Part shown: positions 1 through 6,012 of the stretch, in pieces
Numbering within the stretch: position 1 is the stretch's first letter
Layout: every line of letters begins with the position of its first letter
Source: Clostridium sp. CAG:448
GTDB taxonomy: Bacteria; Bacillota; Clostridia; Oscillospirales; CAG-272
DNA length: 9,936 bases
NCBI GenBank assembly: GCA_000433415.1
Contig: FR890539.1
Coordinates: 1-9,936, forward strand
Direction of reading: 5' to 3'
Made by a program: the position numbers and the translations under genes
Notes under the pieces: generated by a model
What the model was told of the DNA's origin: nothing
The model's database searches: none
The model's input: only the letters and a program-made list of their open reading frames with translations

Positions 1-328
1 CCATGCGGGTTATCCGGCATTCCTTTCTTTTCCGTCATGGCGGAGTCGGAAAAAGATCCGATCAGACAGAATCTGAACGCGCAGGGACCGTATACGGGTG
101 TCTGCGGTTATACGGACGGGATCCGTCTGATCTATACTGCGGAGCAGCTTGGCGGAGAGGCGGGGGGTAACCTCCGGGGTTGAAAACCCCCCCTGTCTTG
201 ACAATCTCCCGGCGGATGGAGAGGTGCGGCTGTTTCTTTTGCCGTGCGTGGATGCGCGGCAGAGCGGGAACGGGTGGATGCTTCTCTATGCGGACGGGGT
301 GTATCGGTATGCGGAAATGATCGATTAA
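1..328 (+). pseudogene. 3' end of an unidentified gene with an apparent frameshift
   Basis: Two adjacent frames carry convincing coding sequence here. Frame 1 reads from the window edge through IPFFSVMAESEKDP and VCGYTDGIRLIYTAEQLGGE and then stops at TGA 181-183. The next frame continues with LDNLPADGEVRLFLLPC and MLLYADGVYRYAEMID and ends at TAA 326-328. Neither half has its own start and ribosome binding site, so they are best read as one gene with one extra base somewhere between about 160 and 180. The G6 run at 162-167 and the G4 run at 176-179 are the likely sites. I do not recognise the protein. The gene begins upstream of the window and ends 40 bp before pepF, so the two could be co-transcribed. 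The break may be a real mutation or a homopolymer sequencing error. Confidence 0.55.
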
Positions 329-368
329 ATGATTAAAAGAAACAGATAAAAGAAAAGAGGGTAAAAAA

Positions 369-2168
369 ATGGCAACAAGAAACGAAATCAAACCGGAGTA
401 TAAGTGGGATTTAAGTGTTCTTTATGCGGATGAGGCGGCATTCCGTGCCGACTGTAAAAAAGCAAAGACGATGATTGCGGCATTCGGCGCGCACGAAAAG
501 AAAATGTGCAAGAGCGCGCAGAATCTGTATGCGGCATTGGAGGATGTCACGACAATTGAAAGGCTTCTTTCCGTTCTTTATCAGTACGCGGCGCTGAATT
601 ACGACACCGATACCTCGGACAACCGATTCCTTTCTCTGCGTGGGGAAGTTATTGATCTGTTTGACAGCTACAGCGCGGCAACCTATTTCGTCGGTCCTTC
701 TCTGATTCGCCTGGATGCACAGGTATTGGAGCAGTGGTATGCGGAATATCCCGCATTGCTTGCCTATCAGCGCAATATCGATGTGCAGCAGCGGTATAAG
801 CCCTATACGCTGTCCGATGAATGCGAAAAGCTGTTCGCCAATCTGCAAAAGGGAATGGGCTCCCATGCGGATATCCGCACGGTCTTTGCCAATGCGGACC
901 TGCGGTTCGGAAAGATCCGGGGAGAGGACGGCAAGAAGGTAGAGCTGACTGACGCGACCTATGTGCCCATGCTGATGAGCGCCGATCGCCGTGTCCGGAA
1001 AGCGGCGTTTACCAAACTGTACGAAACCTACGGTCAGTTCGGCAATACCTTTTCCGCATTGCTCAATGCTTATACCAAGGAACGTGTGACCAATGCCGAG
1101 GTGCGCGGCTATGACAGCAGTCTGCAGGCGTCCGTGTTTGCCGATGAGGTGACTCCGGATATTTATCACAATCTGATTGCGACGGTCAACAAGAATCTGT
1201 CGGTTCTGTTCGACTATTATGCGATCAAGCGGGAAGTGCTCGGATTGCAGAAACTGCACCTGTACGATGTTTATGCGCCGCTGATCGGCGATTGCACCCG
1301 CAAATACAGCTTTGAGGAAGCGGTAGAAGAGGTGCTGGAGACGGTCAAGGTGTTCGGTACCGAATATCATGATACATTGGAGAAGGGCATTAAGGAGCAG
1401 AAGTGGGTGGATGTCTATCCGTCACAGGGAAAGCGCGGCGGCGCATACAGCTCCGGCACCTATGATACACAGCCCTACATTCTTCTGAACTATACGGATA
1501 CGCTTGACGATGTTTCTACGCTCGCGCACGAAGCGGGACATTCCATGCACTCTTATTTTTCCCACAAATCTAACACACCTCAGCAGGCGGATTATACCAT
1601 TTTTGTTGCCGAGGTTGCCTCGACAGTCAATGAATTGCTGTTTGCACACCGGAAACTGCGCGAGAGCGACAGCCGTGAGGAGAAACTGTCTGTCCTCAAC
1701 CAGTTGATGGAAACCTACAAGGGAACGCTGTTCCGCCAGACCATGTTCGCGGAATTCGAGGAAAAATTCCATACACTGGTTGCTTCCGGCAAGACGCTGA
1801 CCCAGGAACTGCTCAACAAAGAGTATTACAAGCTGGTGAAACGCTATTTCGGCAAGGATGTTGCCTGCGATAAGCAGATCGCGATGGAGTGGATGCGCAT
1901 TCCGCATTTCTACAGATATTTCTACGTTTACAAGTACGCAACCTGCATTTCTGCCGCTTCTGCGATTGTCAAGCGGATTGAAACAGAGGGCGATGCCTAT
2001 GTGAGCAAGTATATCGATTTTCTGAGCTGCGGCGGTTCCAAGAGTCCGCTTGACAGCCTGCGCGTTGCCGGTATCGATCTGACGCAGCCTGCGGTTATCG
2101 AGGATGCCATTGCGGATTTCGGCGCCGCAGTTGCGGAGTTCCGCAAAATTTACACGGAAGCGGAATAA
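369..2168 (+). CDS. pepF: Oligoendopeptidase F (M3 family zinc metallopeptidase)
   Basis: A cytoplasmic zinc peptidase of the M3B family that cleaves short peptides, 599 residues long, which is normal for PepF. The zinc-site motif HEAGH is visible with H387, E388 and H391. E415, in FVAEVASTVNE 24 residues further on, is the expected third metal ligand. The aromatic segment HFYRYFYVYKYA at 513-524 matches the conserved C-terminal region that lines the substrate cleft in this family. There is no signal peptide or membrane segment. The start ATG is preceded by an AGAGG element 8 bases upstream. DUF3842 follows 37 bp downstream on the same strand, and the frame-broken gene ends 40 bp upstream. 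No convincing promoter is visible in that gap, so read-through from upstream is likely. Family assignment is secure; the physiological peptide substrates are unknown. Confidence 0.96.
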   Translation: MATRNEIKPEYKWDLSVLYADEAAFRADCKKAKTMIAAFGAHEKKMCKSAQNLYAALEDVTTIERLLSVLYQYAALNYDTDTSDNRFLSLRGEVIDLFDSYSAATYFVGPSLIRLDAQVLEQWYAEYPALLAYQRNIDVQQRYKPYTLSDECEKLFANLQKGMGSHADIRTVFANADLRFGKIRGEDGKKVELTDATYVPMLMSADRRVRKAAFTKLYETYGQFGNTFSALLNAYTKERVTNAEVRGYDSSLQASVFADEVTPDIYHNLIATVNKNLSVLFDYYAIKREVLGLQKLHLYDVYAPLIGDCTRKYSFEEAVEEVLETVKVFGTEYHDTLEKGIKEQKWVDVYPSQGKRGGAYSSGTYDTQPYILLNYTDTLDDVSTLAHEAGHSMHSYFSHKSNTPQQADYTIFVAEVASTVNELLFAHRKLRESDSREEKLSVLNQLMETYKGTLFRQTMFAEFEEKFHTLVASGKTLTQELLNKEYYKLVKRYFGKDVACDKQIAMEWMRIPHFYRYFYVYKYATCISAASAIVKRIETEGDAYVSKYIDFLSCGGSKSPLDSLRVAGIDLTQPAVIEDAIADFGAAVAEFRKIYTEAE

Positions 2169-2205
2169 AAAACGGTTGATGAAACGGAAAAGGGGGGAGA
2201 AAAGC

Positions 2206-2631
2206 ATGCGGATTTTGTTGATTGACGGTCAGGGTGGACGAATGGGAAAAGAGCTGTGCGCACGCATTCTTTCCCGCTTTCCCGGAGTTGATCTTGTTTG
2301 TGTCGGCACCAACAGCATGGCAACAGCCGTAATGCTGAAGGGCGGTGCCACGGCAGCGGCAACGGGAGAGAATGCCATTTGTGTCTGTGCGAAAGAGGCA
2401 GATCTGATTGTCGGACCGATCGGCATCGTGATTGCGGATTCCATGCTGGGGGAGATCACCCCAGCCATGGCGCTCGCGGTGGCACAGAGCCGCGCAAAGA
2501 AGATCCTTTTGCCCACAAATCGCTGTAATCACCTGGTCGCAGGTATCCGCGATCAGACGATCTCGGTGCTTTTGGATGATGCATTGGAAAAGATGGAGCG
2601 GTTGATCAACGATGCAGGGACATGTTCCTGA
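2206..2631 (+). CDS. DUF3842 family protein
   Basis: A 141-residue soluble protein. It begins with a hydrophobic strand and the glycine-rich turn MRILLIDGQGGRMGK (residues 1-15), resembling the first strand and loop of a Rossmann-like nucleotide-binding fold. Other blocks that I recognise as typical of DUF3842 are GTNSMAT (34-40), TGENA (53-57), GPIGIVIAD (70-78) and LGEITPAMA (81-89). The biochemical function is not known, and nucleotide binding is only an inference from the fold-like motif. The ATG at 2206 is chosen because GGGGGAG lies just upstream at 2192-2198; the frame is open further upstream, but that part overlaps pepF. It sits 37 bp after pepF on the same strand and is probably co-transcribed. 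A small imperfect hairpin (2615-2630) spans the stop codon but lacks an adjacent T-run. Confidence 0.88.
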   Translation: MRILLIDGQGGRMGKELCARILSRFPGVDLVCVGTNSMATAVMLKGGATAAATGENAICVCAKEADLIVGPIGIVIADSMLGEITPAMALAVAQSRAKKILLPTNRCNHLVAGIRDQTISVLLDDALEKMERLINDAGTCS

Positions 2632-2683
2632 CTGACCTTGATGAATTTTTTTCGGTTCTGTCAAATTATTTTTCAAAAACCCC

Positions 2684-2712
2684 TTGCAAAACCGGGGCAG
2701 GTGTGATATAAT
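2684..2712 (+). promoter_or_regulatory. Promoter of tRNA-Trp
   Basis: A -35 box TTGCAA (2684-2689) and a perfect -10 box TATAAT (2707-2712) are separated by 17 bp. A TG dinucleotide one base upstream of the -10 box forms an extended -10. Transcription is predicted to begin near 2719-2720, a few bases before the mature tRNA 5' end. This is a strong housekeeping-sigma promoter, as expected for a stable RNA gene. Confidence 0.85.
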
Positions 2713-2724
2713 AGCACGGTACAA

Positions 2725-2800
2725 AGGGGTATAGCTCAGCTGGTAGAGTACCGGTCTCCAAAACCGTGGGTCGCGGGTTCGAATCCTCCTGCCCCTGCCA
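2725..2800 (+). tRNA. tRNA-Trp (anticodon CCA)
   Basis: A 76-nt cloverleaf including an encoded CCA. The acceptor stem AGGGGTA/TGCCCCT (2725-2731 with 2790-2796) closes fully with one wobble pair. The D arm is GCTC/GAGT, the anticodon loop is CTCCAAA (2756-2762) with anticodon CCA, and the T loop is TTCGAAT (2778-2784). Two stem positions do not pair: C2751 with T2767 at the top of the anticodon stem, and C2774 with C2788 in the T stem. The tRNA is probably still functional, since every conserved loop base is in place and the promoter is strong, but the T-stem mismatch is unusual. It reads tryptophan codons. Confidence 0.95.
2775..2797 (+). repeat. tRNA 3'-end direct repeat, copy 1 (inside tRNA-Trp)
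   Basis: This segment of the tRNA T arm and acceptor 3' strand recurs at 2966-2989. The two copies share a 17-bp identical core, GAATCCTCCTGCCCCTG (2781-2797 and 2973-2989), and a preceding GGGTTC, differing by one inserted A. A 3'-tRNA duplication of this kind is typical of attachment sites of integrative elements, but no integrase is visible. Confidence 0.75.
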
Positions 2801-2839
2801 TGTCTTTAGGTCGATTTAGATCCGACCGAGAAAAAACGA

Positions 2840-2875
2840 GAAAAGCGGAGATTTCGAGAGATTTCTCCGCTTTTC
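2840..2875 (+). terminator. Hairpin after tRNA-Trp, candidate terminator
   Basis: The perfect 12-bp inverted repeat GAAAAGCGGAGA (2840-2851) and TCTCCGCTTTTC (2864-2875) has a 12-nt loop. The GC-rich upper stem runs into TTTTC on the + strand and, symmetrically, into TTTTC on the - strand. It lies 40 bp after the tRNA CCA end and probably ends its transcript. The T tract is short, so termination may be partial. Confidence 0.55.
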
Positions 2876-2965
2876 GAGGAAGCAAGAGAAGCCGTGTGGC
2901 AAGGCGCAAAGAGAAAACAGAAAGCAGGAAAGAATATGCGACTTGCCCCCGAGCAAAGCGAGGAT

Positions 2966-2989
2966 GGGTTCAGAATCCTCCTGCCCCTG
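2966..2989 (+). repeat. tRNA 3'-end direct repeat, copy 2 (tRNA fragment)
   Basis: Second copy of the tRNA-Trp 3' end. It keeps GGGTTC and the 17-bp core but has an extra A in the T loop and lacks CCA (TAT follows the discriminator base). There is no D arm or anticodon arm upstream, so it is a fragment and not a second tRNA. The 170-bp spacer between the copies has no recognisable gene; it holds the 2840-2875 hairpin and a purine-rich stretch. It may be an attachment-site scar, or a copy of a dispersed tRNA-linked repeat of this genome. Confidence 0.7.
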
Positions 2990-2994
2990 TATAG

Positions 2995-3025
2995 AGAAAG
3001 CCACAGTCGTTGCCTGTGGCTTTCT
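2995..3025. terminator. Bidirectional-looking intrinsic terminator
   Basis: The perfect 12-bp stem AGAAAGCCACAG (2995-3006) and CTGTGGCTTTCT (3014-3025) has a 7-nt loop, TCGTTGC. Each strand has a short pyrimidine run at the 3' side of the stem. It lies between the + strand tRNA region and the convergent - strand sigma-factor gene, so it could end transcripts from both sides, though it is about 300 bp beyond the sigma-gene stop. Confidence 0.65.
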
Positions 3026-3327
3026 TGGTGCAGAAGGTTGTCGAATAAGTGTTGAAAAGTAAAATGAATATCGCCGGGAATAACCAAAACGGTCACTTTC
3101 GGCGGTGTTTTTATTTCATAGCATCAACCGGACCTCGCATCTCATAAATCCGGTGCCACCTTCAAGCTGTCTATGTTGGTATAACCTTCTGTTAACACAT
3201 TGCGCAAATCATTTGCGCCTGCCTTTTCCGGCAAAACCGAAACCGGAGATGTTGTCGAAATTCTCGTCTGTGATCAAGTGGAAAATCGCCCGTTTACATC
3301 AAAAGAACTGTCCTACCAAGATTCCGT
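3026..3327. other. Intergenic region downstream of the sigma-factor gene
   Basis: About 300 bp with no gene I can support. Short stop-bounded runs of plausible codons occur in several frames, such as - strand 3301-3209 ending in GFGFAGKGRRK, but all are under about 55 codons, have no ribosome binding site and contradict each other. They may be debris of an older gene. The region contains a 17-bp palindrome at 3202-3218 and a 6-bp inverted repeat, ACCGGA/TCCGGT (3127-3132 and 3149-3154). Confidence 0.5.
3202..3218. repeat. 17-bp palindrome GCGCAAAT-C-ATTTGCGC
   Basis: Two perfect 8-bp arms flank a single central C. This is the geometry of a dimeric-regulator site, or a very tight hairpin with no usable loop. 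It lies 110 bp downstream of the sigma-factor stop codon, where no promoter or gene start is obvious, so its role is unknown. Confidence 0.5.
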
Positions 3328-4989
3328 TTATAGATCCTTCTTCCGGTAAGCAATGTAGATCAGCGGTGTTTTGCCGACCACCACCGGATAAGGCAAAAGC
3401 TCTTTGTGAACGATTGCGAGAAGCTGCGCTTTTATGTACGCACCCATCGCGCCTGCGTGAACGAAATATTTTGCTTCATCCACGTGCTGGGGGACGTGGT
3501 TCTTGGTCTTTGCCCAAAGCCTGCGCAGATCATCGGACAACAAATCGAAAAGTTCCTTCTTGATTGCTTCGCAAGCGGGATTCCAATATTCGGTTACTTC
3601 GGTGAACGGCAATGCCGGAATATCCAATTTGATCTCGCCGTCCGTACCGCGTTTTAATATGCAAAGCTTTTCAAATTCGGGGATCAGCTCATATAAAAGT
3701 TCATTGTCGGTTTTGACGTCACAGGGGAGCAAGGATGCATAGAATCGTAAAATACTTTGCAATGAGCATTTGTATTTAAACTGACTGTAAGCCCAATGTG
3801 CATCCCCGAAAAGTGATTGACAATCGAACATCTGGCAATCAAACTTGCCGTCATGATTGGTGCTGTATCTGACACATACGGGACCGGAGCCATCGTATGG
3901 ATTGTTTCGCATTTGATCGTGCTCATATACAGTCACTGTTGCCAACCATCTGCCTGCATCGGGACGGTCGGGGGGCTGTTTGGGAGAATGATCTTCACCG
4001 GGACGGCTTTTATGCAAAACATCACTTAGCATTTGATTGATAACAAACAAAAGCATGGTTGCCTTTTGCTTGTCGGACATTTTTGCAAAGTCATCACGCT
4101 TTGTCAGCGGCTCAAGGTGTTTCCAAACGATCTCCCATACCCGGGATGCGTATTGATCGGCAAGCTTTTCTTGCGCAGGGATATCGCCAAAGGCATCCTC
4201 ATATCTTTGCACGAAGCAACGGGTATAGACAAGTCCTCCCGCGGTTCTGCCCATCAGCTCTCCCTTGACCAAAGAGTCAATAATCGGTTCCATATATGCA
4301 CTTGGCATCCCCATCGTATCGGCAATTCCGCGCACCGAAACGGGATTTTCATACGCCAGATTTAAGATGTTGGCTTCAATATCCGAACGCATGAGCGAAA
4401 ACGGCTCGCCTTTGAGTCCGTCGTTCCCCCATATACAAATGGATGCGGTTTTGGGTTCATAGCTGATCTGCGAATACTTTTCCATGTTTTCAAGTCCCTC
4501 CCTGATCTGATCTCTTGCCGTGGAAAGACGGGATAATACCGTTCCGCGTGGAATGCCAAGCTCTTTTGAAATCTGTTTTACCGTTTGTCCGTGGATGTAG
4601 TGGCGCACGGTAACCTCGCGGTAAATACAGAGCAGGCGTCCGATTTCGCGGCGCACCGCTTCGTATTCCTCAGTTCTGCGCGCGGTTTCTTCTTTTTCTT
4701 CAATTTCATTGTAAGTTTCGCTGATCGCACCGTCAGCGTACTCTACGTATTCCCCTTTGTACTTTTCGCGAAGCCACGCATTGTATTTGTTCCTGAGAAC
4801 TGCTGATAAAAAACCTTTGCGGTATTCGATATTTTCGCCCTTGCTGACTTTTACGACCAAAACCGTAAGCGTGTCCTGTACCAAGGTATCAATATCCGGG
4901 CAATCGTTATATTGCTTTTCTGCAAGACGGTAGAGATACTCCATGTATTCGCCGCACTGTTTTTCAAAATCCTTGTCAAATTCGATCAT
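3328..4989 (-). CDS. RNA polymerase sigma-70/ECF-type factor with long C-terminal extension
   Basis: A 553-residue protein. The first 170 residues read as an ECF-like sigma factor. Region 2 spans about 15-78, with the region 2.2-like stretch DIDTLVQDTLTVLVVKV and the region 2.3/2.4-like stretch FLSAVLRNKYNAWLREKY. A charged linker (about 95-112) follows, then region 4 (about 113-168) with the helix-turn-helix QTVKQISKELGIPRGTVLSRLSTA. The remaining ~380 residues are not part of a sigma factor. Residues 200-262 look like a winged-helix segment (SDIEANILNLAY...VSVRGIADTMGM...), and 275-553 is a mixed, Cys-rich region I do not recognise. There is no membrane segment. The ATG follows an AAAGGGGG ribosome binding site about 7 bases upstream. 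No anti-sigma gene is adjacent, so the extension may act as a built-in regulator (inference). Codon use appears AT-richer than in pepF or the glycosidase gene, compatible with horizontal arrival. Confidence 0.85.
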   Translation of the reverse strand: MIEFDKDFEKQCGEYMEYLYRLAEKQYNDCPDIDTLVQDTLTVLVVKVSKGENIEYRKGFLSAVLRNKYNAWLREKYKGEYVEYADGAISETYNEIEEKEETARRTEEYEAVRREIGRLLCIYREVTVRHYIHGQTVKQISKELGIPRGTVLSRLSTARDQIREGLENMEKYSQISYEPKTASICIWGNDGLKGEPFSLMRSDIEANILNLAYENPVSVRGIADTMGMPSAYMEPIIDSLVKGELMGRTAGGLVYTRCFVQRYEDAFGDIPAQEKLADQYASRVWEIVWKHLEPLTKRDDFAKMSDKQKATMLLFVINQMLSDVLHKSRPGEDHSPKQPPDRPDAGRWLATVTVYEHDQMRNNPYDGSGPVCVRYSTNHDGKFDCQMFDCQSLFGDAHWAYSQFKYKCSLQSILRFYASLLPCDVKTDNELLYELIPEFEKLCILKRGTDGEIKLDIPALPFTEVTEYWNPACEAIKKELFDLLSDDLRRLWAKTKNHVPQHVDEAKYFVHAGAMGAYIKAQLLAIVHKELLPYPVVVGKTPLIYIAYRKKDL

Positions 4990-5070
4990 AGAGGTTCCCC
5001 CTTTCTGCCGTCATCGGCTGTTTGCCTGATTAGTTGCGGGAAAATGCCGTTGATTCGTTATTTCCATAAA

Positions 5071-5076
5071 ATTATA
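5071..5076 (-). promoter_or_regulatory. Possible -10 box upstream of the sigma-factor gene
   Basis: A perfect TATAAT on the - strand lies about 80 bp upstream of the sigma-gene ATG, in the 121-bp gap after the DeoR gene. No TTGACA-like -35 box is present at 16-18 bp, so the promoter may be weak, activator-dependent or read by another sigma factor. I saw no clear terminator between the DeoR stop and this site, so read-through from the DeoR gene is also possible. Confidence 0.35.
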
Positions 5077-5110
5077 CCGTAAAATTGTGCGATTTTTCCC
5101 GCCGCATTTG

Positions 5111-5860
5111 TTACAGGAAAACTGTACCCGCATACTGCTTGCCGAACGGTTCGGATAGATTGATATCGCATACGACGGTGTCGATTTCCGAAAGATTTCC
5201 CTTGACAAAGGTTGATGTATGTCCGATTTTGCTGCTGTCGCAGAGCAGGACGGATCTTGCCGAGCAACGCATCATGCGCCGCGTTATGTCGATCTCATTC
5301 TGGTAGCAGTCGTATAGGATACCGTCTTCATCTATCCCTCTAGCGGAGAAAAAGGCAGTGTTGGCGCGCACCTTGTCGATCGCTTCCATGACCGTATCTC
5401 CTGTAAGTGCGAAGCGGTTCTCATAGCTGATTGCTCCTCCGGTGCAGATCACCCTGATCTGGTACGCTGACAGAAAGTGAAGCGCCTCAATGCTGTTCGT
5501 GACGACAGTGAGTCCCCGGATACCGGTAATTTCCTGCAAAAAGTACACGACCGTGGAGGAAGCGTCCACGAAGATAACGTCTCCCTCCTTGACAAGCCTG
5601 GCGGCGAGGGTGGCGATTCGTTTTTTCTCGCGCTTATTCTCCTGCATTCTTGACAAAAACGGAATGGCAATTTTATTGGAGTCGCACAGCGTTGCACCCC
5701 CGTACGATCGGCGGATCAGACCGCGCTTTTCCAATGCAGACAGGTCGCGCCGCACGCTGGAGGGACTGATATGAAGTGTTTGTGCAAGGCACTCGACGGT
5801 GGAGTACTTCCGTTGCTCCAGAATGGCAATGATCTCATTTTCTCGTTCGCTTCGATACAT
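5111..5860 (-). CDS. DeoR-family transcriptional regulator
   Basis: A 249-residue DNA-binding repressor-type protein. The N-terminal winged helix-turn-helix (about 1-57) has the DeoR signature: RENEIIAILEQRKYSTVECLAQ, the recognition helix SPSSVRRDLSALEKRG and the wing end RRSYGGATL. The sensor domain (about 75-235) has the DeoRC blocks VDASSTVVYFL (98-108), TVVTNSIEAL (118-127), CTGGA (139-143), LTGDTVMEA (152-160), FFSARGID (170-177) and CDSSKIG (207-213). In this family the domain usually senses a phosphorylated sugar. The frame is open up to 5998, but the ATG at 5860 is preferred: AAGGAAAGGA precedes it by about 7 bases, and the family begins at this point. It is divergent from the surface protein and glycosidase operon and shares its promoter region, which suggests it regulates them and itself. 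Confidence 0.93.
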   Translation of the reverse strand: MYRSERENEIIAILEQRKYSTVECLAQTLHISPSSVRRDLSALEKRGLIRRSYGGATLCDSNKIAIPFLSRMQENKREKKRIATLAARLVKEGDVIFVDASSTVVYFLQEITGIRGLTVVTNSIEALHFLSAYQIRVICTGGAISYENRFALTGDTVMEAIDKVRANTAFFSARGIDEDGILYDCYQNEIDITRRMMRCSARSVLLCDSSKIGHTSTFVKGNLSEIDTVVCDINLSEPFGKQYAGTVFL

Positions 5861-5937
5861 ATCAATTTCCTTTCCTTGCGCATTGTTGCGCGTTTTTCGT
5901 CGTAATGTAGCTGATTTGCCGTCTTTTTCGCACACTC

Positions 5938-5966
5938 TTGACTGATTCCCGTGCATAGTATATACT
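5938..5966 (+). promoter_or_regulatory. Rightward promoter of the surface protein/glycosidase operon
   Basis: The -35 box TTGACT (5938-5943) and the -10 box TATACT (5961-5966) have the ideal 17-bp spacing. Transcription should start near 5973, giving a leader of about 40 nt before the TTG start at 6013. It overlaps the leftward promoter within the shared palindrome. Confidence 0.8.
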
Positions 5967-5968
5967 AT
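5955..5968. promoter_or_regulatory. Palindromic operator candidate shared by divergent promoters
   Basis: ATAGTATATACTAT is a perfect 14-bp palindrome that contains both -10 boxes. Its centre (5961.5) is exactly equidistant from the two -35 boxes. A dimeric repressor bound here would block both genes at once; the adjacent DeoR-family protein is the natural candidate (inference). Confidence 0.55.
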
Positions 5969-5985
5969 ATTCTGTAAGTTGTCAA
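5957..5985 (-). promoter_or_regulatory. Leftward promoter of the DeoR-family gene
   Basis: Read on the - strand, the -35 box is TTGACA (5985-5980) and the -10 box is TATACT (5962-5957), again with 17 bp between. The predicted start near 5950 gives a leader of about 90 nt before the ATG at 5860. The -35 box lies downstream of the rightward -10 box, so polymerase at one promoter should exclude it from the other. Confidence 0.8.
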
Positions 5986-6012
5986 TATGCTTTGCCAAAG
6001 GAGGAAAAGAGA

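Noticed and set aside
411..1370. 319-residue open frame antisense to pepF
   Set aside because: It is the reverse shadow of a well-supported gene, with no ribosome binding site and composition typical of a complementary frame.
1422..2207. 261-residue open frame antisense to the 3' part of pepF
   Set aside because: Shadow of pepF; Arg/Leu/Ile-rich composition and no start signals.
2615..2630. Imperfect hairpin CAGGGA/TTCCTG over the DUF3842 stop codon as a terminator
   Set aside because: The T-run is about 16 bases away and the stem is short with a wobble pair, so it is not a convincing intrinsic terminator.
2801..3025. CRISPR array or tandem tRNA cluster
   Set aside because: There are only two copies of one tRNA-end segment, no regular spacing and no second cloverleaf.
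3185..3348. Short + strand frame ending VYRSFFR and a - strand frame at 3301-3209 ending GKGRRK
   Set aside because: Both have plausible codons but are under 55 codons, lie on opposite strands of the same DNA and have no starts. At most they are gene debris.
3105..3563. 152-residue + strand open frame over the sigma-gene end
   Set aside because: Overlaps the coding end of the sigma factor, low-complexity Ser/Pro/Cys composition and no ribosome binding site.
5861..5998. Longer DeoR start adding 46 residues at the N-terminus (reading from 5998)
   Set aside because: The added residues (MAKHIDNLQN...) do not fit the family, the start lies upstream of the predicted promoter start site, and the ATG at 5860 has a proper ribosome binding site.
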